A DNA stretch of 64,000 nt from Bryobacterales bacterium (GCA_020846745.1 JADLDI010000061.1:62001-126000); one strand, 5' to 3'; positions 33,894-42,938 are shown, counted from the first letter of the stretch. Numbers and translations: made by a program. Notes: generated by a model not told the origin, from the sequence alone.

Positions 33894-35114
33894 TCACTTC
33901 GGGGTGACGTGAATCAGCGCGCCGGGGTTTGCGTCTTCGAGCATCCAGAGTGAGCCGTCCGGAGCCTCTTCGATATCGCGAATTCGTTTGCCAATATCCC
34001 ACCGCTCGGCGGTCTTGGCTCCGCCTTTGCCGTCGAAGAGAATGCGAACAATCGCTTTACTGCCGAGGCCGCTGACGAACCCGCTGCCGTCCCACTGAGG
34101 AAAGGTGTTCTTGCCGCGGTAGAACATGAGGTTGCCGGGCGCGATGACGGGCACCCAGTAGAGGACTGGTTTGGCGAATTCGGGACGGGAGTCATGGCTG
34201 GGGATCGGAACGTCGTCGTAGTTTCTGCCGAAAGACACTACGGGCCAGCCGTAGTTCTTTCCCTTCTCGATCAGATTGAGTTCGTCGCCGCCCTTGGGGC
34301 CATGCTCGACTTCCCACAGTTCTCCCGTGGGGGAGAAGGCTAAGCCATAGGGTGCGCGGAAGCCGCCGGCCCAGGTTTCAGACGGCGTTTGATTGCCATT
34401 CGGGAAGGTGTAGGTGCTGACCGTCGGGGCATTCTTCGCCAGTTCCGTGTTGCGGGGCGGGTCGATCAAAGGGATAGTCGAAGCGCCGGTCTTGCCGAAG
34501 TTCGGATTGCCGGGAGCGGGCTTGCCGTCGAGTGTCAGGCGTAGAATCTTGCCGACCGGCTGGTTGGGGTCCTGCGCCGGAGTCATCCGCTGACGGTCGC
34601 CGACAGTCATGAACAGATATTGGCCATCAGGGGAAAAGGCGATCTGACCGCCGGCCTGGCCACCTTTGCCGCGAGGCATCTGGCGCCAGATTACTTCGAA
34701 GTTCTCGAGACGCGGGTTGCGGCCGAGGTTGAGCTTGGCGCGCGCTAAAGCCTGGCCCCCACCGTAATCACCCGGTTCGATGTAGGTGATGTAGACATTC
34801 TGGTCGGCTGCGTAATGCGGCGAGAGGAACACGCCCAGCATACCGTTTTGGCCCTGCCAGTAAACAGGTGGCGTATTGGCTAGGGGAGCGATCTTCTCAC
34901 CCTTGGACGAAACCAGCCAAATAGGCCCGATCTTTTCAGTAATCAACATCCGCCCGTCCGGCAGGAAGGCAATGCGCCAGGGCAGCTCGAAGGTAGAGGT
35001 TGTGGTGAGGTGAAAGGGCTGTGTTGGTTCCGCCTTTTGTTCGCCCACATTAGTCTGAGCCCAAGCGGTGGCTGCCAAGGCCAGAAGCAGGGCGGTTCTC
35101 GACGATTTCATCAT
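33894..35114 (-). CDS. PQQ-dependent aldose sugar dehydrogenase-like protein (YliI/Asd family)
   Basis: 406 residues with an N-terminal signal (ALLLALAATAWAQ). It is a six-bladed propeller of the glucose/sorbosone dehydrogenase family: FELPWRIAFLPDGRMLITEK, LGVFLSPHYA, GFRAPYGLAFSPTGELWEVE, HGPKGGDELN and GKNYGWPVVSFG are all family motifs, and the histidine and arginine around them contact PQQ and substrate. It oxidises aldoses in the periplasm when PQQ is supplied. No PQQ biosynthesis gene is in the window. The gene is preceded by AAGGA six bases from the ATG. Confidence 0.88.
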   Translation of the reverse strand: MMKSSRTALLLALAATAWAQTNVGEQKAEPTQPFHLTTTSTFELPWRIAFLPDGRMLITEKIGPIWLVSSKGEKIAPLANTPPVYWQGQNGMLGVFLSPHYAADQNVYITYIEPGDYGGGQALARAKLNLGRNPRLENFEVIWRQMPRGKGGQAGGQIAFSPDGQYLFMTVGDRQRMTPAQDPNQPVGKILRLTLDGKPAPGNPNFGKTGASTIPLIDPPRNTELAKNAPTVSTYTFPNGNQTPSETWAGGFRAPYGLAFSPTGELWEVEHGPKGGDELNLIEKGKNYGWPVVSFGRNYDDVPIPSHDSRPEFAKPVLYWVPVIAPGNLMFYRGKNTFPQWDGSGFVSGLGSKAIVRILFDGKGGAKTAERWDIGKRIRDIEEAPDGSLWMLEDANPGALIHVTPK

Positions 35115-35252
35115 GATTGTCCTTATCTATCTTTTCCAAAATAGAGCCCAGTATTCAAGCCGACGGGCATCAGAGTAATACGATACCGTACGCGACTGCC
35201 GGCGATTTATCCAGCGTGTCATTGATGGGAGTAACAAAAGCGCTAACGCTGC

Positions 35253-36416
35253 CTAGTCAGACTTGCCGCCACCCCATTTTCGCCGGACCCAATGCTTCAT
35301 CGACTCCCACCGGGACAGCTCCTGGCGAGTAGGCTGTGGGGTTGGGGGTAGCGCTTCTGCGGACGAATTGTCACCTAGGGACGGGATGGTATAGGGCTCG
35401 CGGGCCACGATTTTTACCTGGGCGCCGTTGAATTCGTAGGTGCGGCGCATGACGACGCCGTCTTTTCCCGCGGCGATAATCGAGAAGCGGGCGCCGGATT
35501 CGGTTGGCTCGACGGTGGTGGGGAAGTAGCCTTGCAGGCGGCTCTCGCGGTAGGCGGTTTCGTAGCGGTGGCGGCGCGTACTCCAAACGAAGAGCCGTAC
35601 GCTGTCGAACTGGAACTTCTCGGGCGGGACTGAGATTGTCGTCCAGAGCCAGTGATGCTTCTTCTGTCCGTGTTGCTCCACTTCACCGACGGGGAAAAAC
35701 GACGTAATCCGATGCCCTTCGGCGTACTGGGTAACTTCGTCGGGCAAGCCTAGCATCAGCATCCGGGAGAGGACCCAGCCGCTGCGCCCGTCTTTGAGCC
35801 GGACCAGGGTCCAGTCGTCTTTGAGCAACGGTTCGACGGGTTCCTGGCCGGCGGTGTGTTTGGCGCCTTCCTTCCTGGTCTCGGGTTTTGGCGGCTCCTT
35901 CTTTGTTTCCGGTTTCGGGTCTGGCGCGTAGGCGACGCGGGGCGTGACGGCCCGGTTCACCATGTCGGCCCATTCCTTTTCGGGCAACTGGTAAAAACTG
36001 GGGGACTGGCGGTTGGCTTCGATATGTACGTTCAACTTATCGAAGGGGCTGACTTTGCCTTGGGACGGCAGCCTGGCTGCGTGGGCGGTGGCACTGCGAA
36101 GGCGGGACATGCCCTGGGGGGAAAGCAGTTGGCGGCTATCGGTCCAGCCTTCTTCCTCTTTGTCGGTTCGAACTTTGACGAAGCGGCGGCGGCGTTCGAG
36201 GATTTCGAGACGGTCGCCGTGTTTCACGGTGGCGATGACGGGAGCGCGGATCGAAAGCTCCTGGCGCAGATTGAGCGTCATGGGAGCGACATAGGCTTCG
36301 CCGATGGCGGGAGTGCGCGGTTTTCCGCCGCCGCAGCCGCCGCTCGCGACGATAATGAAAAGGTGGACGACGCTCAACAGCCACAACCGGCGGTTCCAAC
36401 CTTTTATTGTTCTCAT
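35253..36416 (-). CDS. SH3-like (SH3b) domain protein, probable lipoprotein
   Basis: 387 residues. The N-terminal hydrophobic segment (LLSVVHLFIIVASGGC) ends in a cysteine and is a loose lipobox. A bacterial SH3 domain follows (LNLRQELSIRAPVIATVKHG to GWTDSRQLL). A proline/lysine linker leads to a second SH3-like piece (WTLVRLKDGRSGWVLSRMLM) and a C-terminal beta-rich domain of unknown type (VWSTRRHRYETAYRESRLQG). It probably binds peptidoglycan or another wall component. Just beyond the stop, AGCG-TTAG-CGCT followed by TTTTGTT (35232-35250, minus strand) is a weak terminator-like hairpin. Confidence 0.72.
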   Translation of the reverse strand: MRTIKGWNRRLWLLSVVHLFIIVASGGCGGGKPRTPAIGEAYVAPMTLNLRQELSIRAPVIATVKHGDRLEILERRRRFVKVRTDKEEEGWTDSRQLLSPQGMSRLRSATAHAARLPSQGKVSPFDKLNVHIEANRQSPSFYQLPEKEWADMVNRAVTPRVAYAPDPKPETKKEPPKPETRKEGAKHTAGQEPVEPLLKDDWTLVRLKDGRSGWVLSRMLMLGLPDEVTQYAEGHRITSFFPVGEVEQHGQKKHHWLWTTISVPPEKFQFDSVRLFVWSTRRHRYETAYRESRLQGYFPTTVEPTESGARFSIIAAGKDGVVMRRTYEFNGAQVKIVAREPYTIPSLGDNSSAEALPPTPQPTRQELSRWESMKHWVRRKWGGGKSD

Positions 36417-36524
36417 TGCCGGAAACCCGTGACGGAGCCGCTCGCTTGCGGCGATTGCGGTTCGCTGATTTGCCGCGACTGTGGGACAGCGCTCGAGAGT
36501 TCTGACGAGTTGGGCGTCGGGTGA
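36363..36524 (+). CDS. Small zinc-ribbon protein (candidate small gene)
   Basis: A 53-residue frame from GTG 36363 to TGA 36524 contains three CxxC pairs in a row: CSHC, CGDC and CRDC. The motif core reads FYCSHCRKPVTEPLACGDCG then SLICRDCGTALES. This density of evenly placed cysteine pairs is very unlikely by chance and looks like a rubredoxin-type zinc ribbon. Its 5' end overlaps the start of the divergent SH3 gene by 54 bases. No ATG precedes the FYC core; the GTG is the nearest conventional start and has no clear ribosome site, so the true start is uncertain and may lie closer to the core. Function unknown. Confidence 0.45.
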   Translation: MDDAQQPQPAVPTFYCSHCRKPVTEPLACGDCGSLICRDCGTALESSDELGVG

Positions 36525-36563
36525 ACTCCGGAGGCCGGGTAAAAGCCAGGCTGGAACTGAGAG

Positions 36564-37343
36564 CTAAGCGGGAGGAACGTAAGTCCGCAGAAAAACCGCG
36601 GGTCCCGCAGGCCGGATCTGCTCGCCTTTCCCCACCACACACACCGTACCAGGGCCACCAAATTCTGAATCCCCTTCCAACACGATAACAACGGAATCGC
36701 AGTTTGACCGCAGCGGAGCATTGGTATGCCAGCGTTCGGCGACGAAATAAGGGCAGCGGACGAGTTCAAGACCACCGTTGCCGATGGGCAGCGGGATTGA
36801 CTTACCGGGGTGAGGGCAGAGGTCGGCGACGGCGAACCCCTTGTCTAAGTGCAACTCGCGGGGGCGGCCATAGTCGAAGAGACGATACGTCAAATCGCTT
36901 TGCTGCTGAATTTCGAGGATCACCAGGCCGGCGCCCAAGGCGTGGACGGTCCGAGCGGGTGTGAAGAAGGCATCGCCTGCCTTTGCATCCCACCAGACAA
37001 GCATCTGCTCGATGCCACCGTCGAGCGCGGCGGCGCGTGCGGCCTCAGGCGACACCAGTTCCTTGAAGCCGAGAGCGATTTGCGCGTTTGGATCGGCCCG
37101 GAGAACGTACCACATCTCGGTTTTGCCGACAGGGACGCCTTCGAGCTTCTCGGCCCAGCCGTCGTCCGGATGAACCTGCACAGAAAGGGCAGCGGTGGTG
37201 AACAGGAATTTGATGAGCAGGGGACCGGCGTCGTACCAGACTTCGCCGATCCGCTTGTCTTGCTTGCCAAAAAGCGGGCTCAGGTCGAACGTGCCCCAAA
37301 CCCGCTCAACGAAACGGGGCGCAATGGTCCGGGGAGCACTCAT
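36564..37343 (-). CDS. manA: Mannose-6-phosphate isomerase, class I
   Basis: 259 residues from the ATG at 37343; the frame continues upstream through the aminotransferase gene, which is not credible coding in this frame. Zinc ligands and active-site motifs are seen in SVQVHPDDGWAE, VGKTEMWYVL, FFTPARTVHALGAG and VILEIQQQSDLTYRLFDYGR. It interconverts mannose-6-phosphate and fructose-6-phosphate. It overlaps the aminotransferase stop by 4 bases (ATGA) and is the last gene of a coaD-aminotransferase-manA unit. The protein is short compared with about 390 for the E. coli form but normal for the small class I type. Confidence 0.88.
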   Translation of the reverse strand: MSAPRTIAPRFVERVWGTFDLSPLFGKQDKRIGEVWYDAGPLLIKFLFTTAALSVQVHPDDGWAEKLEGVPVGKTEMWYVLRADPNAQIALGFKELVSPEAARAAALDGGIEQMLVWWDAKAGDAFFTPARTVHALGAGLVILEIQQQSDLTYRLFDYGRPRELHLDKGFAVADLCPHPGKSIPLPIGNGGLELVRCPYFVAERWHTNAPLRSNCDSVVIVLEGDSEFGGPGTVCVVGKGEQIRPAGPAVFLRTYVPPA

Positions 37344-38536
37344 GCACTCTGAACGAAACGATGGATGCGATCCAACCCGCGCTCGAGTTCCGCGATCGAA
37401 GTAGCGTAGGAAATACGAATATGTTCGTCGGTTCCAAAGGCTTCGCCGGGGACTACTGCGACGTGAGCTTCTTTGAGGAGCCGTTCGGCGAGTTCGAGGG
37501 CGGACCCGATGCCGAGCGATTTCATGGCTTGGCCCGCGTTGGGGTAGGCGTAGAAAGCACCTTTGGGTTCCTGCACGGAGAAGCCGGGAATTTTGCGCAG
37601 CCGATCGATGACAAAAGCGCGGCGGCGGGTATATTCGGCCAGCATCTCCTGGACCGACTCCTGTGGCCCGCGAAGCGCTTCGACGGCTGCTTTTTGGGCG
37701 ATTGAGGTGGGGTTGGAGGTCATGTGGCTTTGCAGCTTGATGATGCCGTCGATGACGGCTTTCGGAGCGAGTCCGAAGCCGATGCGCCAGCCGGTCATGG
37801 CATAGGTTTTCGATAGCGAGCCGGCGACGATGACAGTATCTTTCGCGCCCGGTTCGGCAGCCACGGAATAGGGTTTGCCGCCATAGAGGAAGTGGCAGTA
37901 GCACTCATCGGTGATGAGCCAGATGCCGCGTTTGGAGGTGACCTGATAGATCTTGCGGAATTCCTCGTCGTCGAGCACTGCGCCCGAAGGGTTGGAAGGC
38001 GAATTGACCATCACCACCTTGGTTTTGGGGGTGATGTGGCGCTCGATCATGCTGGCTGTCAGAGCGAAGCCCTGGCTTTCGTCGGTATTCACGAAGACGC
38101 ACTTGCCGCCGGCGTAATTGACCACATCTTTGTAGGTGACCCAGTACGGAACGGGGATGATCACCTCGTCGCCGGGGTTCACCAGCACCTGCATGAGGTT
38201 GAAGATGACGTGCTTGCCGCCGACAGTCACGACGCACTCATTCGGGGCGTAGCTGGTGCCGAAATCGGACTGGTGCCGGTCGCAAATGGCTTTCTTGAGA
38301 TCGACGATGCCGTCGACGGCCGTGTACTTCGTGAAATTCTCGTCGAGCGCTTTGACGGCGGCGCGTTTGATGTTGTCGGGTGTCGGAAAGTCGGGCTCGC
38401 CCGCTCCGAAATCGACCACGTCCACGCCTTCGCGCTTCAGGCGTCCCGCTTCGCTAGCGACCTTCATGGTGGAGGAGACGCTGATGGTACTGATACGTTC
38501 TGCCAGTTCTGCTGCGTTTTGAATAGTGTTGCTCAA
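37340..38536 (-). CDS. Aspartate/aromatic-type aminotransferase (class I, PLP)
   Basis: 398 residues, fold-type I class I/II aminotransferase of the AspAT Ib group. The PLP lysine is K243 in GSLSKTYAMTGWRIG; SNPSGAVLDDEEF, LITDECYCHF and the C-terminal arginine motif HIRISYATS are present. The N-terminal FGAGEPDFPTPDNI helix is typical. It moves the amino group from aspartate (or a related amino acid) to 2-oxoglutarate. It starts 3 bases after the coaD stop and its last codons overlap manA. Confidence 0.92.
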   Translation of the reverse strand: MSNTIQNAAELAERISTISVSSTMKVASEAGRLKREGVDVVDFGAGEPDFPTPDNIKRAAVKALDENFTKYTAVDGIVDLKKAICDRHQSDFGTSYAPNECVVTVGGKHVIFNLMQVLVNPGDEVIIPVPYWVTYKDVVNYAGGKCVFVNTDESQGFALTASMIERHITPKTKVVMVNSPSNPSGAVLDDEEFRKIYQVTSKRGIWLITDECYCHFLYGGKPYSVAAEPGAKDTVIVAGSLSKTYAMTGWRIGFGLAPKAVIDGIIKLQSHMTSNPTSIAQKAAVEALRGPQESVQEMLAEYTRRRAFVIDRLRKIPGFSVQEPKGAFYAYPNAGQAMKSLGIGSALELAERLLKEAHVAVVPGEAFGTDEHIRISYATSIAELERGLDRIHRFVQSA

Positions 38537-38539
38537 GTT

Positions 38540-39058
38540 CTACCTCGAATCGCTCACTCTGTGTGCTGCCATGCCGAGCATCCGGTCGAGCACAGCCGGC
38601 GGTACGAGTTCCGATATATCTCCGCCGAGGCGAAACACCTCTTTCACGAGTTTGGAACTGATGAAAGAATAAGCGTCGTTGGCCATGAGAAATACCGTCT
38701 CAATCTGAGGATTGAGCCGCCGGTTCATATGCGTCATCTGAAGCTCGTACTCATAATCGGAAACCGCTCGAATTCCGCGCAGGACCACTTTGGCGCCCCG
38801 CCGGCGCGCGTAGTCGACCAGCAATCCATCGAAGGAATCGACCTCAACGTTTGGAAAGCCAGTCGCCACTTCGCGCAGCATGTCGGTGCGCTCTTCCAAT
38901 GAAAACAGGGGCTGCTTGGCTTCGTTACGAAGGATAGAAACAATCAACCGGTCGAATAGACCGGACGAGCGCCTGATAAGATCCAGGTGCCCATAAGTAA
39001 TCGGATCGAACGAGCCCGGATAGATGGCGACTACACGTTGGGCCTGTTGCTGCGACAC
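38540..39058 (-). CDS. coaD: Phosphopantetheine adenylyltransferase
   Basis: 172 residues. The nucleotidyltransferase motif is YPGSFDPITYGHLDLIRR, with catalytic histidine in TYGHLD. GIRAVSDYEYELQM and ISSKLVKEVFRLGGD complete the CoaD signature. It catalyses the penultimate step of coenzyme A synthesis. The start is GTG 39058, with an AAGAAG tract at suitable distance. It opens the coaD-aminotransferase-manA unit. Confidence 0.95.
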   Translation of the reverse strand: MSQQQAQRVVAIYPGSFDPITYGHLDLIRRSSGLFDRLIVSILRNEAKQPLFSLEERTDMLREVATGFPNVEVDSFDGLLVDYARRRGAKVVLRGIRAVSDYEYELQMTHMNRRLNPQIETVFLMANDAYSFISSKLVKEVFRLGGDISELVPPAVLDRMLGMAAHRVSDSR

Positions 39059-39178
39059 GGAATTCTTCTTATCTTAACAGGTCGTGTGAGGTTACCACGG
39101 CCGCGGGACAGCGAGATAGCGATTTTCCGGCCGAAGCGTTGAGCCGTAAAAGCCGGCGGCTGCGCGTATAGTAACGAG

Positions 39179-40744
39179 ATGCGACTGCTGGGACTACTGG
39201 GCCTGTTTGTTATGGCGGCGGCTGCGCAGCACGCGCACGCGCCCGCCGCGGAGAAACCTGTCACGCTGCTGCCGGGAATGGGAGCGCACACGCTTCCGAT
39301 CCGGACGCGCTCGCCACAAGCGCAAAACTACTTCAACCAGGGGCTGAATCTGCTGTACGGGTTCAACCGGTATGAATCGCTCCGGTCGTTCAAGAAGGCC
39401 GGCGAACTGGACGCGACTGCGGCGATGCCCTACTGGGGCGTCGCGATGGCGTATGGTCCGCATATCAATATGGATCTGGATGGGGATTCGGACGCCAAGA
39501 AGTCGTGCGAGGCGGCGGAACGGGGAGTGAAGCTGGCCACAGCCGGTTCGCGGGAGCATGCCTGGCTGGCGGCGCTTGGGGCGCGCTGTCCGGAGTACGA
39601 CGGCGCACGCTACGCGGCGGCAATGCGGGAGTTGCACGAGCGGTATCCCGACGATCTCGACATTGCGACCTGCTATGCCGAAGCGCTGATGATTCCGGTG
39701 CGCTGGAAGTGGTGGTCGCCGGATTTCAAGGCGGCGGAGGGAACGGAAGAAGCGATTCGGGTGTTGGAAGGCGTGCTGCGGCGGAATCCGGTGCATCCGG
39801 GCGCGAACCACTTTTACATACACGCGGTGGAGGCGTCGCCTTCACCGGAACGGGCGATTCCGTCGGCCCAGCGGCTGATGGGCATTGTTCCGGCGGCGGG
39901 TCACCTGGTGCATATGCCGGGGCACATCTGGGTAGTGCTCGGCGAGTGGAATCTGGCGGCGGACGTGAACGAGCGGGCCGCGAAGGTGGACCAGGAATAC
40001 ATGCAGAAGACGGGCGTGACTGGGAGCTCGTACATGGGCTATTGGGTCCACAATTTGCATTTCGTCGCGTATGCGAGATCGATGCAGGGCAACTATGCGA
40101 AGGCGCGTCAGGCGGCGATGGCGGTACAGCAGTCGGTAACGCCGATGATTGACGCGATGCCGTCGATGGTGGATGCATTCTGGGTGTGGCCGATGGTGAC
40201 GGGAGTGCGATTCAAGCAGTGGGACGATGTGCTGGCAATCGGCGAAGCACCTGAAAAGCTGAAGACGTCGAAAATCGTTCGCCACTACGCGCGAGGGTTG
40301 GCGTTACTCGGGAAAGACCAGCGTGCGGCGGCCGAACGGGAACTGGAGTCGCTCCGGGCGGCCAAACGCGCTTTGCCGGGCGATTGGATGTGGCTGAATA
40401 ACAAGGCGTCGGACATTGCCCGGCTGGCCGAGTTGGCGCTCGAAGCGGAACTCACCTCCTCCGCAGATATCTGGAAGCAAGCGGTCGCTCTCCAGGACCA
40501 GCTTATATATGATGAACCACCACCATGGTTCTACCCCATGCGGGAATCTCTGGCGGCGTCGTTATTGAAGATGGGGAACGCAAGCGAAGCCGAGACGGTC
40601 AGCCGAGAGGGATTGCGGCGCTCCCCGAATAATGTCCGTATGCTGAGAACGCTGCTCGAATCGGTTCGCGCGCAGAATAAGACGGAGGCAGTAGCGCAAC
40701 TCAACCGGGAACTCGATCGGGTGAGTAAGGTGAACTCGTTCTAA
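39179..40744 (+). CDS. Secreted tetratricopeptide-repeat protein
   Basis: 521 residues with a signal peptide (LLGLLGLFVMAAAAQ). Helical repeats begin around residue 50 (AQNYFNQGLNLLYGFNRYES, SFKKAGELDATAAMPYWGVA) and recur to the C-terminus (TVSREGLRRSPNNVRMLRTL). Conserved family motifs are NPVHPGANHFYIHAVEAS and LVHMPGHIWVVLGEW; their histidines could bind a metal. Members are common in Acidobacteria and marine Bacteroidetes. Molecular function is not known to me. A TATAGT element six bases before the ATG, with no ribosome site, suggests a leaderless mRNA. Confidence 0.75.
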   Translation: MRLLGLLGLFVMAAAAQHAHAPAAEKPVTLLPGMGAHTLPIRTRSPQAQNYFNQGLNLLYGFNRYESLRSFKKAGELDATAAMPYWGVAMAYGPHINMDLDGDSDAKKSCEAAERGVKLATAGSREHAWLAALGARCPEYDGARYAAAMRELHERYPDDLDIATCYAEALMIPVRWKWWSPDFKAAEGTEEAIRVLEGVLRRNPVHPGANHFYIHAVEASPSPERAIPSAQRLMGIVPAAGHLVHMPGHIWVVLGEWNLAADVNERAAKVDQEYMQKTGVTGSSYMGYWVHNLHFVAYARSMQGNYAKARQAAMAVQQSVTPMIDAMPSMVDAFWVWPMVTGVRFKQWDDVLAIGEAPEKLKTSKIVRHYARGLALLGKDQRAAAERELESLRAAKRALPGDWMWLNNKASDIARLAELALEAELTSSADIWKQAVALQDQLIYDEPPPWFYPMRESLAASLLKMGNASEAETVSREGLRRSPNNVRMLRTLLESVRAQNKTEAVAQLNRELDRVSKVNSF

Positions 40745-40764
40745 AGAAATACGGCGTTCGTCCG

Positions 40765-41202
40765 ATGTACCAATTGATGCTAGAGACAGAAGCGCCCGTT
40801 TTGGTGAAGTGGTCTGAACTGTACAGCGTCGGCATACAGCACATTGATGAGGAGCACAAGAAGCTCCTCGACCTGCTGAACGAACTGTGGCGCTCGATGA
40901 TGGAAGGCAAAGGGCGGGACCATATCGGCCGGACGCTCGAAGGGCTTATTCAATATACGTTGACGCATTTTGAGACGGAAGAGGTCCTGATGCGCGAGCA
41001 CGCCTATCCGGGCTACGAAGCCCACCGGCAGCAGCACGAAAAGCTGACGGCGCAGGTGCGCACGATGCAGGCTCAGTATCTGGGAGGACATGGCACCAGC
41101 GCCCGAGAACTGATGTTGTTTATGCAGGGGTGGATTGTGCGGCACATCGTCGCCTCAGACAAAAAATACGCGCCCTACCTGCAAGGGGCCGGCGGGGACT
41201 AG
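40765..41202 (+). CDS. Bacteriohemerythrin
   Basis: 145 residues with the complete di-iron ligand set of hemerythrins: H26 and H31 in IQHIDEEHKKL, H68 and E72 in THFETEE, H87 and H91 in AHRQQHEKL, and H127 with D132 in VRHIVASDKKY. The N-terminal segment WSELYSVG is canonical. It binds oxygen (or nitric oxide) reversibly. It is a single-domain protein 20 bases after the TPR gene and could be in the same transcript. Confidence 0.92.
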   Translation: MYQLMLETEAPVLVKWSELYSVGIQHIDEEHKKLLDLLNELWRSMMEGKGRDHIGRTLEGLIQYTLTHFETEEVLMREHAYPGYEAHRQQHEKLTAQVRTMQAQYLGGHGTSARELMLFMQGWIVRHIVASDKKYAPYLQGAGGD

Positions 41203-41208
41203 TTATGG

Positions 41209-41532
41209 TTAGCGGCTGCAAAACGCATCAATGTCGGCCAAGTCGCTCTTGCTGAGCGGAGGTAGACTTTCGATGGCGGGCGCTTGCACTTCGATGACGC
41301 TGCCGCCGAGCTTTTCGGCGAGTTTCTGTTGCCGATAGTGGAAGATGCCGAGCAGCTTGATCCTGTAATTGATCGCCAGCCCCTGCCGCATTTTGAGGCC
41401 CTTGTCCAGGATGCTGAAGCTGAGCCAGGGGGGAGTAATCTCTGCGAGGTTGTAAGGGTTCTCGAAAAAACGGAAACAGTCGTCGAGAGCGGCGGTAGTT
41501 TTTACTTCGCAACGGAGGAGGTAGCAGCGCAT
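41209..41532 (-). CDS. SRPBCC-like protein with apparent internal deletion
   Basis: 107 residues starting inside the last 31 bases of the upstream TPR membrane gene. The beginning matches the SRPBCC ligand-binding family: FENPYNLAEITPPWLSF, then LDKGLKMRQGLAINYRIKLL. Full-length members continue with about 75 residues including a conserved W and a GPY-x-x-WHHTH segment, before ending IF-x-YRQ-x-LAEKLGG. Here LINYRIKLLG is followed directly by IFHYRQQKLAEKLGG. So the middle of the fold is absent and the frame is kept. The protein may be non-functional or a reduced form. Family length and middle motifs are recalled, not computed. Confidence 0.6.
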   Translation of the reverse strand: MRCYLLRCEVKTTAALDDCFRFFENPYNLAEITPPWLSFSILDKGLKMRQGLAINYRIKLLGIFHYRQQKLAEKLGGSVIEVQAPAIESLPPLSKSDLADIDAFCSR

Positions 41533-42914
41533 CGTTCCAAATTTCTGCGGGCATCCACAAGGCCAGGGTCGATCTGCAGGGCACGGCGAAAGTCGGCCGC
41601 GGCCGCGTCTGTCAGACCGAGTGTTAACAGCGCCACTCCGCGATTGTTGTAGGCTTGGGCATTGCCCGGCGCCAACGCGAGTGCCCGGCCAAACTCCTGC
41701 AGAGCCTCACTGTCACGCCCGAGCGTGAGGTACACCCTCCCTAATTCAGATGCGACGGCCGCGGAATCGGGTGTCAGTTTCCTGGCTTCTTCGAGCAGTG
41801 GGAGCGCACGCGACGGCGGCACGGCGCGGGCCAGTTGCAGCCGGGGCCGCACCTTGGTCGGGCCCTGGCGCAGCGCCTCTTCCCATAGGGCTTCGGGCGA
41901 ACGCCACACCTCAGTGCGGGCCCAACTGATCATCACCATCAGGCCCGCCCCCGCGTGCAGCAGCAGGGGATAGCGCACGCGTTCGAGGACGACGCCGGCA
42001 AACGCGCTGAAGGCGATGAGCGGCAAGTACATGCGACGGTCCACGGCGAGGTCCGCCGCGGGAAAGATGGAGGAGGTGGGCGCGAGCAGCAGCAATCCAC
42101 CGATGAACCATCGGTGTCCGCCGGCGGCATAGGCGAGGTAGGCGAGCAGCCCGAGAGCGGCCCAACAGGCGAAGCCGAGGGTCCAGCCGAGGATGGGGAT
42201 GTCGGGGTCGATGGAAAACCCGATGGGAATGGCGAGGAGTTGCAGATAGTGCAGAATCACATAACCCTGAGTGGCCAGGTAGTCGAGCGGGTAGATGCCC
42301 GCCTGGGCGCCGGCGCCCGAACCTGGTGTGACGACGGCGAGGTAGGCGACGCGGGCCACCGCCGCCAGGGCGAGGGCGAACATGGCGATGATTGGGTTCG
42401 TTTTGCGATTCGGCAGAAGGCAGAGCAGGGCCGGAAAAGCGGCGCACTCCTCTTTGGCGAGCAGCGCCAAGGCGAACCAAGCTACCGCGATCCAATGCTT
42501 CTCTTTCAGCCAGAACCAGAGGGAAAAAAGGCAAAGCAGGGTGGCCAGGACACTGCTGCGGGCGAATATGTACACCACGGGCTCAGTTTGGATGGGGTGC
42601 AGCGCAAAGACGAAAGCAGCGATGATGGCGGCGGTTCGCGGCAACATTTTGAGGAGGCACGATAGAAGGAGGTGCGAGGCGGCCAGGTGCAGGGCCAGGT
42701 TGACCGCGTGGTAGCCGATTGGGTTACGGCCGCCGATCACGTCGTTGAGCCAGAAAGTGAGATAGGTGAGAGGACGCGATGGGATGCCGGTACCGCAGCT
42801 TTGTCCGGGCGTGCCGCAGCTCAGCGTGAACAACGAGAAATCGTCGTAGTGAAACGGGGCTCGGAGGGCGTTGCCAAACGCGACCAGAATGGCGACGGTC
42901 AGTAGGACGCGCAA
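41502..42914 (-). CDS. Polytopic membrane protein with C-terminal TPRs (TMTC-like)
   Basis: 470 residues. Ten or so hydrophobic segments fill the first 330 residues, with the luminal-loop motif FHYDDFSLF near the start, and ALHPIQTEPVVYIFARSSVL. The C-terminal 130 residues are tetratricopeptide repeats (ELGRVYLTLGRDSEALQEFG, AYNNRGVALLTLGLTDAA). This is the layout of TMTC/O-mannosyltransferase-like GT-C proteins, with the DD acidic pair where GT-C catalytic aspartates sit. Substrate unknown. It ends inside the SRPBCC-like gene and diverges from nth by 24 bases. Confidence 0.75.
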   Translation of the reverse strand: MRVLLTVAILVAFGNALRAPFHYDDFSLFTLSCGTPGQSCGTGIPSRPLTYLTFWLNDVIGGRNPIGYHAVNLALHLAASHLLLSCLLKMLPRTAAIIAAFVFALHPIQTEPVVYIFARSSVLATLLCLFSLWFWLKEKHWIAVAWFALALLAKEECAAFPALLCLLPNRKTNPIIAMFALALAAVARVAYLAVVTPGSGAGAQAGIYPLDYLATQGYVILHYLQLLAIPIGFSIDPDIPILGWTLGFACWAALGLLAYLAYAAGGHRWFIGGLLLLAPTSSIFPAADLAVDRRMYLPLIAFSAFAGVVLERVRYPLLLHAGAGLMVMISWARTEVWRSPEALWEEALRQGPTKVRPRLQLARAVPPSRALPLLEEARKLTPDSAAVASELGRVYLTLGRDSEALQEFGRALALAPGNAQAYNNRGVALLTLGLTDAAAADFRRALQIDPGLVDARRNLERCAATSSVAK

Positions 42915-42938
42915 TGTTACTATGTTAGGTTACTTCGC

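Noticed and set aside
36564..37904. 446-residue minus-strand frame containing ManA
   Set aside because: The first 187 residues lie in a wrong frame of the aminotransferase gene and have skewed Arg/Ser composition; ManA starts at 37343.
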